64,000 nt of DNA from UBA8524 sp964215915. GTDB lineage: Bacteria > Bacteroidota > Bacteroidia > UBA8524. Where the stretch lies: positions 77,326-141,325 of the forward strand of contig CAXPEB010000047.1 in assembly GCA_964215915.1 (NCBI GenBank), in the 5' to 3' direction. The translations under genes and the position numbers were made by a program. This document shows, in pieces, positions 35,877-44,579 of the stretch (within the stretch, counting starts at the first letter, position 1; the number at the start of each line of letters is the position of its first letter). The notes under the pieces are model-generated. The model saw nothing but the letters and a program-made list of their open reading frames with translations, made no database searches and had not been told where the DNA came from.

Positions 35877-36051
35877 GCCTGCAAAAATGCGGATTTTCTG
35901 TCAGAGAATTACCGGAAAGCCAAACGATGCGATTGGGGATTAGCTGTTTGCTATTGGCAAAAAAGGGCTAACCACCATGTTCCGAATTCGTTTCCCGTAG
36001 AATGAGCGGAGATGCCGGAGCGTTCGCTGGCAAAACCGTTTCTTCCGAACT

Positions 36052-36117
36052 GCCAAAACCCAATACCTAATACCAAGAACCACCATAAATCCTCACCCTG
36101 TCACCCTTCGACAGGCT
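36052..36117. repeat. Dispersed repeat unit A, copy 1
   Basis: GCCAAAACCCAATACCTAAT, then the shared ACCACCATAAATCC, then TGTCACCCTTCGACAGG. The same 60-base unit is found again at 36257, 36661 and 36801. Together with the palindromes it fills the 1.16 kb non-coding stretch 35877-37034, which contains no supported gene. Confidence 0.8.
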
Positions 36118-36156
36118 GACAGGAGATAAACGGCTAAAATCAAATTCCTCAAAGAT

Positions 36157-36184
36157 CCTCCCCCCGTCCCCTCCAGAGGGGGGG
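36157..36184. repeat. Palindromic G/C element, copy 1
   Basis: CCTCCCCCCGTCCCC then CTCCAGAGGGGGGG: an inverted repeat of the kind seen at the DUF559 gene (there with CCAAAGG, here CCAGAGG). It is followed by GCTTGTCTGCCCTATGCC, which also follows the copies at 36367 and 36700. Confidence 0.8.
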
Positions 36185-36256
36185 CTTGTCTGCCCTATGC
36201 CTTCGAAATGTTCCGGCAGGCAGGTTTATACTGACAGGAAGGTCTAAGGCAAAACG

Positions 36257-36323
36257 GCCAAAACCCAATACCTAATACCAAGAACCACCATAAATCCTCA
36301 CCCTGTCACCTTCGACAGGCTCA
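36257..36323. repeat. Dispersed repeat unit A, copy 2
   Basis: Almost exact copy of the 36052 unit; the TGTCACC arm is followed by TTCGACAGGCTCAGGCTGACAG, an inverted repeat of the common bacterial REP-like type. Confidence 0.75.
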
Positions 36324-36366
36324 GGCTGACAGGAGATAAACGGCTAAAATCTAATACCTCAAAGAT

Positions 36367-36395
36367 CCTCCCCCCTCCCCCTCCAGAGGGGGAGG
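36367..36395. repeat. Palindromic G/C element, copy 2
   Basis: CCTCCCCCCTCCCC then CTCCAGAGGGGGAGG, same orientation as copy 1. Confidence 0.8.
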
Positions 36396-36660
36396 CTTGT
36401 CCGCCCTATGCCTTCGAAATGTTCCGGTAGGCAGGCCTCCAACTTTGACAAGCCAATGTCCAAGAGCTGAATTTGTTTCCCGCAGAATACGCAGAGAGAC
36501 GCCAGCGTTTGCCCGGAGCTCGCTTCTTCCGAACCAACTTCCGCGAGGTCTGCGAAGCTCTCTTTGCGCTGAACACGCAGAGCCGCAGTTGGAGAAAAAA
36601 GAGGGAGGCTAACCAAAACTTGATTCTGCGAGGTCTGCGGGCAATATTTCGTCCTGAGCA

Positions 36661-36728
36661 GCCAAAACCCAATACCTAATACCGAGAACCACCATAAATC
36701 CTCCCCCCGCCCCCTCCAGAGGGGGAGG
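36661..36728. repeat. Dispersed repeat unit A, copy 3, joined to a palindromic element
   Basis: GCCAAAACCCAATACCTAAT, with the palindrome CCTCCCCCCGCCCC...CTCCAGAGGGGGAGG fused directly after the CATAAAT arm (36700-36728). The upstream 36470-36655 stretch carries a different repeat with CGCAGAATACGCAGAGAGAC and CGCGAGGTCTGCG. Confidence 0.75.
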
Positions 36729-36800
36729 CTTGTCTGTCGCATGCCTTCGAAATGTTCCGGCAGGCAGGTTTATGCTGACAGGAAGGTCTAAGGCAAAGCA

Positions 36801-36866
36801 GCCAAAACCCAATACCCAATACCAAGAACCACCATAAATCCTCGCCCTGTCACCCTTCGACAAGCT
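36801..36866. repeat. Dispersed repeat unit A, copy 4
   Basis: GCCAAAACCCAATACCCAAT then CTCGCCCTGTCACCCTTCGA. Fourth copy of the unit; the last in the island before the promoter of the gene at 37035. Confidence 0.75.
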
Positions 36867-37022
36867 CAGGCTGACAGGGCTTACGAACCCGGCATAACCA
36901 GAGACCCAGTGAGATGCAGAGCAAAATGAACCCCGTACCCAAAACCGGGAACCCTGAAAAGTCCTTAAAAACCCTTTCGGCGAACTCATGAAAGTGCGTT
37001 TATGATCCGTAGTAATCAGCGC

Positions 37023-37030
37023 TATCTTTG
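37023..37030 (+). promoter_or_regulatory. Candidate -7 promoter element
   Basis: TATCTTTG, with only 4 nt (TACC) to the ATG at 37035. A transcript from here would be leaderless or nearly so. Confidence 0.5.
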
Positions 37031-37034
37031 TACC

Positions 37035-37604
37035 ATGCACGACCTCGAACCGTACTACCGATGGCGCGACCTTTACATAGCAAGCGAAGATGAATATTCC
37101 CCTTTCTTCGAGCGGGAGTACAGTGAATTCGAGTTTACACACCGTATCTACGACCATCTTATCCATCCGCAATGGGATTATTTCGGCTCAAACACCATGT
37201 ACATGAAGGTACTTTTTGCCGATTATGAAGAAGGGTATGTAATTATAGAATTGATTGGCGAGTGGAACGACGCCGTTGACAACGATATCATGTTCCTGAA
37301 ACGGGATATCCTGGAGCACATGATGGATTACGGCATTTACAAATTCATCTTCATCGGTGAAAATGTGCTGAACTTCCACGGGTCGGACGACAGCTATTAC
37401 GAAGAATTATACCAGGAAGTAGAAGACGAGGGCTGGCTGGTCTTTGTGAATTTCCGGGAGCATGTGCTGCGTGAATTCCGCGACATGAACCTGGATTATT
37501 ACATCAATTTCGGCGGACAACTCGATGACCTGCACTGGCGGAAACTGCAGCCGCCGCAGTTATACGAACTCATACGTACCATACTCAGCCGGAGGCTTAA
37601 CTGA
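37035..37604 (+). CDS. Conserved hypothetical protein, possibly Bacteroidota-specific
   Basis: 189 residues from ATG 37035. Rich in aromatic and acidic residues (YYRWRDLYIASEDEYSPFFE, HRIYDHLIHPQWDYFGSNT, DDSYYEELYQEVEDEGWLVF). No signal peptide and no membrane span, so it should be cytoplasmic. The compact alpha/beta pattern resembles a nucleic-acid or ligand-binding protein, but no family can be named. It overlaps the YqeY gene by 8 bp at the 3' ends (convergent) and follows directly on the repeat island. Confidence 0.6.
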   Translation: MHDLEPYYRWRDLYIASEDEYSPFFEREYSEFEFTHRIYDHLIHPQWDYFGSNTMYMKVLFADYEEGYVIIELIGEWNDAVDNDIMFLKRDILEHMMDYGIYKFIFIGENVLNFHGSDDSYYEELYQEVEDEGWLVFVNFREHVLREFRDMNLDYYINFGGQLDDLHWRKLQPPQLYELIRTILSRRLN

Positions 37605-38046
37605 GCAGGCGCTTCACAATTTCGCTGATCCTTTTTCCGTCTGCCTTACCGGCAAATTTCTGAGAGGCTTTGCCCATCACCATTCCCATTTGGGCCATGC
37701 TGTTAACCCCCAACTCTTCCATCAGAGCCTTAATCCCAACTTCCAACTCTTCATCGCTCATTTGGGCAGGCAGGTAACGTTCGATCACTTTCAGTTCAGA
37801 AACTTCCTTATCCACCAGGTCCTGGCGATTCTCTTTGGCAAACACCTCAATGGAATCGCGTCTCTGTTTGGCCATCTTCATCAATACCTTCATCTCCTCG
37901 TCTGAGGTCACTGGAGTTCCGCTGCCCTTTTCTGCTCTGAGTAAAAGCATTTGGGCCTTAATGCCCTGCAAAGCGCGAATCTCATCCTGATCCCTGGATT
38001 TGATCGCGGTGATCAGGTCTTTGCTGATGGTATCGAAAAATGTCAT
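37597..38046 (-). CDS. GatB/YqeY domain protein
   Basis: 149 residues. The helical YqeY pattern is clear: DTISKDLITAIKSRDQDEIRALQ at the N-terminus, then VLMKMAKQRRDSIEVFAKENR, VIERYLPAQMSDEEL, and MGMVMGKASQKFAGKADGKR. YqeY proteins share the C-terminal domain of GatB and may have a role in tRNA-dependent amidation, though this is unproven. Full length. No close operon partner. Confidence 0.88.
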   Translation of the reverse strand: MTFFDTISKDLITAIKSRDQDEIRALQGIKAQMLLLRAEKGSGTPVTSDEEMKVLMKMAKQRRDSIEVFAKENRQDLVDKEVSELKVIERYLPAQMSDEELEVGIKALMEELGVNSMAQMGMVMGKASQKFAGKADGKRISEIVKRLLS

Positions 38047-38087
38047 GGTCTATTAAATATCGGTATGGATGAACAGCCGGCCGGCCG

Positions 38088-38843
38088 TTATAAAAAGAAA
38101 TTGAAACTATCGCCGCGTAACCCAAGCCGCAGCGTTTCCAGAGGGATTACCTCGTTCGGTGCAATATTCCCGAGGCTGACATTGGCGCCATAAAGTTTAA
38201 TGAACCATACCTGCTGCGATTTCTGCGGAGCCTCCCAGAGTATTTTCTCCTGGGGGATCTGGGTGAGGATCTCCTCTACAAGACCCGAACGTACTTCGCC
38301 GGTTCCCCGGAAGATCCCAACGTTTCCGCTTTCACGGGCTTCGGCGATCACCTTCCAGACCCCAGCCTGTATTTCGCTTTCCATCATCTTGATCCATTTA
38401 TAAGGTGGGATGATCTTTTCGGCATCTTTGCTCCCTACTTCACTCAGTACCGTAAAATTAGCTGCGGTACGGCGTATGTAGTCGCACTTCTCATCCTCGG
38501 AAATCTCAATGGATCCATCAGAGATCTCGGCATGGGTGATTTTGTATTTATCCAACAGTCTCAGGTAGTCTTCAAACTGGTTACGGATAACAAATGCTTC
38601 AAACAAGGTTCCTCCGAAATACACGGGAATTCCGGCATCCTGGTACAATTTCACTTTTTCTTCCAGGCGCGGAGTCAGCATGGAGGTGCCGAAACCCAGT
38701 TTGACAATATCGGTATAGCTGCTGGCCACATCCAGGAAGGATTCCACATCGCGGAGACTCATTCCTTTATCCATAACCATGGTCAGGCCGTATTCGCGCG
38801 GCTTGGCAGCCCGCTCGGGGAGTTTGGAAAGTTCAAAATTCAT
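38088..38843 (-). CDS. Phosphosulfolactate synthase (ComA family)
   Basis: 251 residues from ATG 38843. The family motifs are visible: GLTMVMDKGMSLRDVESFLDVA, DIVKLGFGTSML, YFGGTLFEAFVIRN, HAEISDGSIEIS and FTVLSEVGSKD, fitting a TIM barrel. In methanogens the enzyme adds sulfite to phosphoenolpyruvate, the first step of coenzyme M synthesis. Bacteroidota do not make coenzyme M, so a role in sulfonate or sulfonolipid metabolism is a guess. It is a single gene 29 bp downstream of the TPR gene and 41 bp upstream of the YqeY start. Confidence 0.8.
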   Translation of the reverse strand: MNFELSKLPERAAKPREYGLTMVMDKGMSLRDVESFLDVASSYTDIVKLGFGTSMLTPRLEEKVKLYQDAGIPVYFGGTLFEAFVIRNQFEDYLRLLDKYKITHAEISDGSIEISEDEKCDYIRRTAANFTVLSEVGSKDAEKIIPPYKWIKMMESEIQAGVWKVIAEARESGNVGIFRGTGEVRSGLVEEILTQIPQEKILWEAPQKSQQVWFIKLYGANVSLGNIAPNEVIPLETLRLGLRGDSFNFFL

Positions 38844-38849
38844 GATGGG

Positions 38850-38857
38850 CAAAGGTA
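38850..38857 (-). promoter_or_regulatory. Candidate -7 promoter element, phosphosulfolactate synthase
   Basis: TACCTTTG on the minus strand, 6 nt from the ATG. It fits TAnnTTTG. Shorter than any normal 5' leader. Confidence 0.5.
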
Positions 38858-38872
38858 TATTTTTAGACGAAA

Positions 38873-40270
38873 TCAGCGGCGGTATTCGTCTATGAGATCA
38901 AGCACCAATTCATCGGCAGAGGCAATGGGTGCCACTTCCAGAAAAAGATGGTGGTCGGCAAAGTTCAGCTCAAGAGCACGCTTCAGAAGCTCATAGGCTT
39001 TGGAACGTGAACCGAACATATAGTTATAGGAGGCCAGGCGGTAGTATATCTGATGCACTTCCGGATTCATGGTAAGGCTCTCTTCCAGAATCTCTATGGC
39101 TTCCCGGTGGTCATTTTGGTTCAGCTTGCTCACTGTCCAGTCGAGCCAGGCTTCCCAGAGCATCGGGTCAAAATGTACCGCCTTTTGATAGGCGCGGTCA
39201 GCTTCCAGGAAATCCTCCTTTTTAGAATAAACATCGGCCAGGCTGAACCAATAATCCGCATCTTCCTCTTCCAGCTTAATGGCCTTTTTGATGAAGGCTA
39301 TAGCCTCATTCAGTCGCCCCTCATGTTCAAAGGTGATACCCAGTCCGAACCAGGCTTCCGCAAGGTTGGCATTGAGTTTTGTTGCCTTTTTATAGAACGT
39401 TCGGGCTTCGGTCATCATCCCCAGCTTCTCGTAGCAATTACCCAGGTTGCAGAATATAATCGCATCCTGACCTTCCAGTTCCAGGGTCTTTTTAAAGCAC
39501 TCTACCGCTCCGGAATAGTCTTCTTTTTCAATGAGGGTATTGCCTTTATTGAACCAGGCGGAGGAAAAGTTCTCATTGATCAGGATGGCATAATCATAAG
39601 CCCAGATAGCTTTGTCAAAATCACCCAGGCGGTTATACATCACACCCAGGTTGTACCAGGCTGCAAAGGAATAGGGTTGCTGGTCGATATACTGGTGGTA
39701 AAAGTGAATGCTTTCCGCCGGCTTGTCCATGACATCGTAGCAGTAAGCGATCTCATAAAGCACCTGTTCGTTTTCCGGCTCCTCATCTAGGAGACGCATA
39801 AGGTATCGAAGGGCTTCGTCAAACTGACCGGAGTTCTGGTATACGTAGGCAATATTCAGGTATACCTCCGATTTTTCGTCGGTCATTTCCAGTGCCCGTT
39901 CGTAACAGGCAATGGCTTCGTCAAAACGTTCCAGCTGATCGAGAACCTCTCCTTTCACCATTACGATATCCGGGTTGAAGGGCTCCAGGGCTTCTGCCAG
40001 TTCAATGGCTCCCAGGGCCTCCTGGTTATTCCCCATCATCAGAATGATCTGGGCTTTCCGGATAAGGAATTCGGTATTGGCGGGGTAAGTTTCCAGGGCA
40101 TAGGATAAAGCATCCATGGCCTTTTTCAGCTTGCTTTCTCCCACATAATAGTCGACGATGTCTTCCAGCTCATTCGAATCGAAATAGAGGCGGTCGTTTT
40201 GCTGCAACATGCGCTCATATTTCTCAACAGCGGCGGTCATGTCAGCATCTAGGAAATCATCAGGCTCCAT
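38873..40270 (-). CDS. Large cytoplasmic TPR-repeat protein
   Basis: 465 residues, made up of about 12 tetratricopeptide repeats of 34 residues (e.g. ALEPFNPDIVMVKGEVLDQL, VYLNIAYVYQNSGQFDEALR, AWFGLGITFEHEGRLNEAIA). No signal peptide and no membrane span, so it is a soluble scaffold. Partners cannot be deduced. The gene lies upstream of phosphosulfolactate synthase, with the same orientation, and 184 bp downstream of the secreted-protein gene at 40455. Confidence 0.8.
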   Translation of the reverse strand: MEPDDFLDADMTAAVEKYERMLQQNDRLYFDSNELEDIVDYYVGESKLKKAMDALSYALETYPANTEFLIRKAQIILMMGNNQEALGAIELAEALEPFNPDIVMVKGEVLDQLERFDEAIACYERALEMTDEKSEVYLNIAYVYQNSGQFDEALRYLMRLLDEEPENEQVLYEIAYCYDVMDKPAESIHFYHQYIDQQPYSFAAWYNLGVMYNRLGDFDKAIWAYDYAILINENFSSAWFNKGNTLIEKEDYSGAVECFKKTLELEGQDAIIFCNLGNCYEKLGMMTEARTFYKKATKLNANLAEAWFGLGITFEHEGRLNEAIAFIKKAIKLEEEDADYWFSLADVYSKKEDFLEADRAYQKAVHFDPMLWEAWLDWTVSKLNQNDHREAIEILEESLTMNPEVHQIYYRLASYNYMFGSRSKAYELLKRALELNFADHHLFLEVAPIASADELVLDLIDEYRR

Positions 40271-40402
40271 AAGCTCCCTTTCTGTCTAAACCAAAACTAC
40301 TCATTGTGTCCTGAAGAAGAAACGACAGACTCGCATGAGTTATTTACTTTCTGTTGACAACTTTCATGCCCTCAGGCTGCATGGGGCAATTCGTCAGCGG
40401 CA

Positions 40403-40432
40403 TAAAAAAAAGCCGACACATTGGCCGGCTTT
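40403..40432 (-). terminator. Rho-independent terminator
   Basis: On the minus strand AAAGCCG (loop GCCAATGTGT) CGGCTTT followed by a T run; ends the fibronectin-type secreted-protein gene. Confidence 0.8.
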
Positions 40433-40454
40433 CGTTATGAATTTGTTACCGGGC

Positions 40455-41387
40455 TTAGCGGAAGACAACGCGCAGGGTATGCGCCAACCCGTTTTCTTCC
40501 ACACGCAGCAGGTAAACTCCGGCTTTGCGGTTACCTCTTTCAATCACCAGATCGTGGTTACCGGGCCCGGGGTTAGCATCGTACAGAACTTGTACTTCTT
40601 TTCCTGTAACATCCAGAAGGCGAACAACGGTATTGCCGGTGCCTTTGTTCTCAAAGCGCAGGGAAACCATTTCGTCGGCCGGGTTCGGATAAGCACTCAA
40701 CATCAAGGTTGGTTGTGCACCGCGAAGACCGCTCACCAGGGTGGTGAAGTTCCAGAAATTCGACCACTCGCCAAGACCGTTCTGGTTCTCGGCAGCAACT
40801 CTCCAGTAGTATACGGTATATGATTCCAGGCGGACATTCACCGTTACCGAGGTCGTGGGAGCATTCACAAATGCGTGGAACGCGGTATCGCTGAAGTTAT
40901 TGAACGTGGCTACGTGCACACGGTAATTGTCTGCATCGGCCACTGCATTCCAGGTAAGAGTAGGCATCAGGGATTGATCCAGAGAGGATGAAGTGGGCGA
41001 CATGTTGGTAGGTTGTCCGGGAGGAATGCCTATCGCAGTGAAGGAAAACACATCGCTGGACTCCATGGAATCAGTGGACCAGTAGCTGATTACGCGCCAA
41101 TAGTACATGCTATCGTATTCGAGCACGCCGGAAGGTATGCTGTATTCCACGGCAGTATCGGGAAGCACCGCACGGTGGAGTGTATCGTCAAAGGTCATGG
41201 ATTTGGAAAGCTCCACGGCCAGGCTGTCAACGGTTAGCCCGGTAGTATCCCACATCAGGGTGACAGTCAATGGCACAAGGTTCTGTCCGTCTGTCGGTGA
41301 TGTCAGAGTCACCTTATTGTTTTGCCCGAAGGCAAGCCCGGCGATGGCTACGCAGAGCATTGAAAAAGTAAATTTTCTCAATATCAT
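40455..41387 (-). CDS. Secreted protein with fibronectin-like repeats and type A sorting domain
   Basis: 310 residues. Signal peptide ending LAFGQ, two fibronectin type III-like repeats (about 22-118 and 119-222; e.g. PTDGQNLVPLTVTLMWDTTG and YWRVISYWSTDSM, echoed by YWRVAAENQNGLGEWSNFW), then the sorting domain with SAYPNPADEMVSLRFENKG and AGVYLLRVEENG ending VVFR. This is a cell-surface or shed protein of unknown binding specificity. A terminator follows it. Confidence 0.85.
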   Translation of the reverse strand: MILRKFTFSMLCVAIAGLAFGQNNKVTLTSPTDGQNLVPLTVTLMWDTTGLTVDSLAVELSKSMTFDDTLHRAVLPDTAVEYSIPSGVLEYDSMYYWRVISYWSTDSMESSDVFSFTAIGIPPGQPTNMSPTSSSLDQSLMPTLTWNAVADADNYRVHVATFNNFSDTAFHAFVNAPTTSVTVNVRLESYTVYYWRVAAENQNGLGEWSNFWNFTTLVSGLRGAQPTLMLSAYPNPADEMVSLRFENKGTGNTVVRLLDVTGKEVQVLYDANPGPGNHDLVIERGNRKAGVYLLRVEENGLAHTLRVVFR

Positions 41388-41441
41388 AGCATGTATATAT
41401 AGTGTGCAAGTTTAATAAATCCATAACAATTCCGCTTCCTT

Positions 41442-42134
41442 TTATAGCCAGCCTTCATCGTTAAAGCTCAGGTAGCCGTTTTGGGTAACGATCAGATGAT
41501 CCAACACCTGAAGGTCCAGTTGCTGCCCTCCTTCCCTGATCTTACGGGTGATCTCCAGGTCGGCCTGACTCGGTTTCAGGTTTTCACTGGGATGATTGTG
41601 CACCAATATCAAGGCACTGGCGCCCAGCTCAATCGCATGGCGGAAAATGATTCTGGGATCCACCACGGTGGCACTCAAGCCTCCCTGACTGACCTGTTTT
41701 TCGCCGATGATCCGGTTTTTCCGGTTCAGGTAAAGGGTCCAGAATTCCTCATGACGAAGATCACCGAGAATGGGTTGCATATGCTTGAAGGCATCGCTGC
41801 TTTTCGATATACAGACCACCTCCGCTTCCTGCCTTTTTCTTCGGTTACCCAGTTCAATTGCCGCGCTGATCGTTACCGCGCGGGCTAATCCGATTCCGGG
41901 CACTTTGACCAGGTCATTGATACTGCTTCGTGCCAGTTCGTTGAGGTCGCCGCGGTGCGCTTCCAGCAGCCTGCGTGCCAGGTCCAGCGCTGAAAACCGC
42001 TTTGTCCCCGACCCGATGAGTATGGCCAGCAGCTCGGAATCACTCAGATTCCTTTTCCCAAGCCGGATCAGCTTTTCTCGTGGGCGGTCATCCTCTGCCC
42101 AGCACTTTATAGACCCGCTCTGTTCCTCGTTCAT
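41442..42134 (-). CDS. radC: RadC-like JAB-domain protein
   Basis: 230 residues. The helix-hairpin-helix region LSDSELLAILIGSG is followed by the JAMM/MPN metalloprotease-like site, with LVHNHPSENLKPSQAD at about residue 175 (HxH and Ser-x-x-Asp of the metal site). RadC was named for repair but the role is now considered unproven. Full length. The gene lies between a type IX substrate and rpsT, both in the same direction. Confidence 0.9.
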   Translation of the reverse strand: MNEEQSGSIKCWAEDDRPREKLIRLGKRNLSDSELLAILIGSGTKRFSALDLARRLLEAHRGDLNELARSSINDLVKVPGIGLARAVTISAAIELGNRRKRQEAEVVCISKSSDAFKHMQPILGDLRHEEFWTLYLNRKNRIIGEKQVSQGGLSATVVDPRIIFRHAIELGASALILVHNHPSENLKPSQADLEITRKIREGGQQLDLQVLDHLIVTQNGYLSFNDEGWL

Positions 42135-42140
42135 CCACCA

Positions 42141-42176
42141 AAAATAAAAAAGGCCACCCGCTACCGGATGGCCTTT
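42141..42176 (-). terminator. Rho-independent terminator of rpsT
   Basis: On the minus strand, AAAGGCCATCCG then TAG then CGGGTGGCCTTT, followed by TTTTTATTTT. Strong hairpin with a T run directly after rpsT. Confidence 0.85.
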
Positions 42177-42195
42177 CCCCTGATCGGGTTAAATT

Positions 42196-42447
42196 TTACA
42201 GTCCGTTGACAAAACGGGTCAACTTGCTTTTCTGATTGGCCGCTTTGTTCTTATGGATAATATTTTTCTTAGCGAGCTTGTCAAGCATGCTCGATACTTT
42301 AGGCAACATCGCTACAGCGGATTCCTTGGATTCAGCCTTTCTCAGGTTTTTGATAGCCGTACGTGTACTTTTCGCCTGGTACCGGTTTCTGAGTCTCTTG
42401 GCCGCATTGCTGCGAATTCTTTTGATTGCCGACTTATGATTTGCCAT
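42196..42447 (-). CDS. rpsT: Small ribosomal subunit protein bS20
   Basis: 83 residues. The bS20 pattern is complete: MANHKSAIKRIRSNAAKRLRNR at the N-terminus, lysine/arginine-rich helices (KSTRTAIKNLRKAE), and the C-terminal NKAANQKSKLTRFVNGL. The protein binds 16S rRNA. It has a consensus promoter (TTG, 20 nt, TACCTTTG) 32 nt upstream of the start, and a strong terminator follows it, so it is a single-gene transcript. Confidence 0.97.
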   Translation of the reverse strand: MANHKSAIKRIRSNAAKRLRNRYQAKSTRTAIKNLRKAESKESAVAMLPKVSSMLDKLAKKNIIHKNKAANQKSKLTRFVNGL

Positions 42448-42479
42448 GTTGTATGCTTCTTCTTAAAAATTAAGGACGG

Positions 42480-42510
42480 CAAAGGTACGATGGGTATTTT
42501 GAAAATACAA
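42480..42510 (-). promoter_or_regulatory. rpsT promoter
   Basis: On the minus strand TTG at 42508-42510, 20 nt, TACCTTTG at 42480-42487. Good match to the Bacteroidota -33/-7 consensus. Confidence 0.75.
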
Positions 42511-42612
42511 GCATCTGATTTCTCTATATATGGAATGCACGGAAATCCTGTCTGGAAACAGGTGCTCCGGGCCCCGGTGAAATCGTTTAATGCGCTATCT
42601 TCGCGCCATTGT

Positions 42613-44079
42613 ATGTCAAAACAGGAAGAAAGCCTTAAAAAGATCATCGCGCATTGTAAGGAATACGGGTTTGTATTTCCCAGCAGTGAAATCTACGACG
42701 GATTATCAGCCGTGTACGATTATGGCCACAACGGTACCGAACTGCGTAAAAACATTCGTGAATACTGGTGGAAAGCCATGGTACAGATGCATGAAAACAT
42801 CGTGGGTATCGATGCCGCCATCTTCATGCACCCCAAAGTATGGAAGGCCTCTGGCCACGTTGACGGTTTCAACGACCCGATGATCGACAACAAGGATTCG
42901 AAAAAGCGCTATCGCGCCGATCAACTCCTGGAAGACCGCATTGCCAAATACGAAAAAGACGGAAAAACGGACAAGGCCGCCGACCTGCAAAGAGCCATGG
43001 ATGAGGCTCTGGAAGCCAATGATCTTGCCGGGCTCAAACAATTGATCGAAGAGCATGAGATCGCCTGCCCTGTTTCCGGAACCCGCAACTGGACCGACGT
43101 ACGCCAGTTCAACCTGATGTTCTCCACCCGGATGGGCTCGGTTTCCGACGACTCCGATGAAGTTTACCTTCGCCCGGAAACGGCACAAGGGATCTTTGTC
43201 AATTTCCTCAATGTGCAGAAGTCCGGTCGCCTCAAGGTACCCTTCGGTATCGCTCAGGTAGGAAAAGCTTTCCGCAACGAGATCATCGCCCGCCAGTTTA
43301 TCATGCGCATGCGCGAATTCGAGCAGATGGAAATGCAGTTCTTCGTACGCCCGGGTACTGAAATGGAATGGTTCGAATACTGGAAGAACTACCGCATGGC
43401 CTGGCATAAAGCCCTTGGCATCCCGGAAGAAAAATACCGCATCCATACCCATAGCAAACTGGCTCACTACGCCAACGCTGCCGTGGACATTGAGTACGAA
43501 TTCCCCTTCGGCTTCAAAGAGGTGGAAGGAATCCATTCACGCACCGATTTCGACCTCAAGCAACACCAGGAATATTCCGGCAAAAAACTGCAGTACTTTG
43601 ACCCGGAAATCAACCAGAACTATGTGCCCTATGTGGTGGAAACTTCCATCGGGCTGGACCGTATGTTCCTGTTGATCCTTTTCAGCTGCCTGGAGGAAGA
43701 ATCCATACAGAACGGTGACAAAACGGAAACGCGCACTGTGCTGAAACTGCCTCCCATCCTGGCTCCCGTTAAGCTGGCTGTTTTCCCGCTGGTGAAAAAA
43801 GACGGGCTGCCTGAAAAAGCCCGGGAGATCATCAACGAGCTTAAATTCGATTTCCAGTGCCTCTATGAAGAAAAGGATGCCATCGGAAAACGTTACCGCA
43901 GGCAGGATGCCATCGGAACTCCTTTCTGTGTTACGGTAGATTATGAAAGTATGGAAGACAATACGGTTACCCTGCGTTACCGCGATACCATGGAACAGAA
44001 AAGGGTAGCCATTTCCGAACTGAGAAGCATCCTCCAAGAAGAAATTTCCTGGAAAAAAGTGCTAAATTTTCAGTCATGA
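42613..44079 (+). CDS. glyS: Glycyl-tRNA synthetase, dimeric type
   Basis: 488 residues from ATG 42613; the frame is open further upstream but that region lies antisense to rpsT. Class II motifs are present: VFPSSEIYDGLSAVYDYG for the N-terminal part, motif 2 AFRNEIIARQFIMRMREFEQ, and motif 3 VETSIGLDRMFLL. It charges tRNA-Gly with glycine. The enzyme belongs to the alpha-2 (eukaryotic/archaeal-like) form found in Bacteroidota. A weak -7 element (TATCTTCG at 42596) lies 9 nt before the ATG. Its 3' end overlaps the next gene by 4 bp. Confidence 0.95.
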   Translation: MSKQEESLKKIIAHCKEYGFVFPSSEIYDGLSAVYDYGHNGTELRKNIREYWWKAMVQMHENIVGIDAAIFMHPKVWKASGHVDGFNDPMIDNKDSKKRYRADQLLEDRIAKYEKDGKTDKAADLQRAMDEALEANDLAGLKQLIEEHEIACPVSGTRNWTDVRQFNLMFSTRMGSVSDDSDEVYLRPETAQGIFVNFLNVQKSGRLKVPFGIAQVGKAFRNEIIARQFIMRMREFEQMEMQFFVRPGTEMEWFEYWKNYRMAWHKALGIPEEKYRIHTHSKLAHYANAAVDIEYEFPFGFKEVEGIHSRTDFDLKQHQEYSGKKLQYFDPEINQNYVPYVVETSIGLDRMFLLILFSCLEEESIQNGDKTETRTVLKLPPILAPVKLAVFPLVKKDGLPEKAREIINELKFDFQCLYEEKDAIGKRYRRQDAIGTPFCVTVDYESMEDNTVTLRYRDTMEQKRVAISELRSILQEEISWKKVLNFQS

Positions 44080-44579
44080 AGCAGTCTCTCCTCTTCCTTG
44101 GCCTGATCTTCCTAGTATCCGGATCACTTAAGGCCCAAACGAACTTTAATACCTGGGCCGAATTTCAGTCGCCGGAACACGGACTTTCGCTGAAACACCC
44201 GGAAAGCTGGGAGGTCAATGAAGTGGAAAGTGGCCTCTTTATTTTCAAAAACCCCTATGAACGGCTCGGCCAGTTCCAGATCAAGGTGGAAGTTTGTGCG
44301 GATAGTACCGATGCCCTCCTGCGACTGGACAAACTGGAAGAGCGACAAGGCGGGGCCAAACGCAGTGTGCTGGAGGACCGTGTTATGCTTACCTATAAAG
44401 TAATGGGAATCCGTAACGGCGACGACATTGAAACGCATTACTGGGTCATTGCTTACGGGAACAAATTGTTTTATTGCTCGTATGAATTCCGGGTATCCCT
44501 GCGCAACAACCCCAATATCAACGAAGAAATCAAGCAGGCTTACTCCCTGATAGAAAGCATGCATTTTAAAAAGACATGA
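44076..44579 (+). CDS. Small secreted protein, unknown function
   Basis: 167 residues. A signal peptide (MKQSLLFLGLIFLVSGSLKAQ) is followed by a PsbP/DUF1795-like beta-sandwich (FQSPEHGLSLKHPESWEVNE, LFIFKNPYERLGQFQIKVEV, KLFYCSYEFRV). Those domains are found in many periplasmic proteins without a shared function. It overlaps glyS by ATGA at its start and the aldehyde dehydrogenase gene by 4 bp at its end, so the three form a translationally coupled run. Confidence 0.65.
   Translation: MKQSLLFLGLIFLVSGSLKAQTNFNTWAEFQSPEHGLSLKHPESWEVNEVESGLFIFKNPYERLGQFQIKVEVCADSTDALLRLDKLEERQGGAKRSVLEDRVMLTYKVMGIRNGDDIETHYWVIAYGNKLFYCSYEFRVSLRNNPNINEEIKQAYSLIESMHFKKT

Noticed and set aside
36359..37172. Minus-strand open frames in the 36 kb island
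   Set aside because: They consist of repeat units and have no domain, no start context and no signal of selection.
42253..42612. Longer glyS start
   Set aside because: The extension lies antisense to rpsT and its promoter and has no synthetase sequence; ATG 42613 starts the conserved region.
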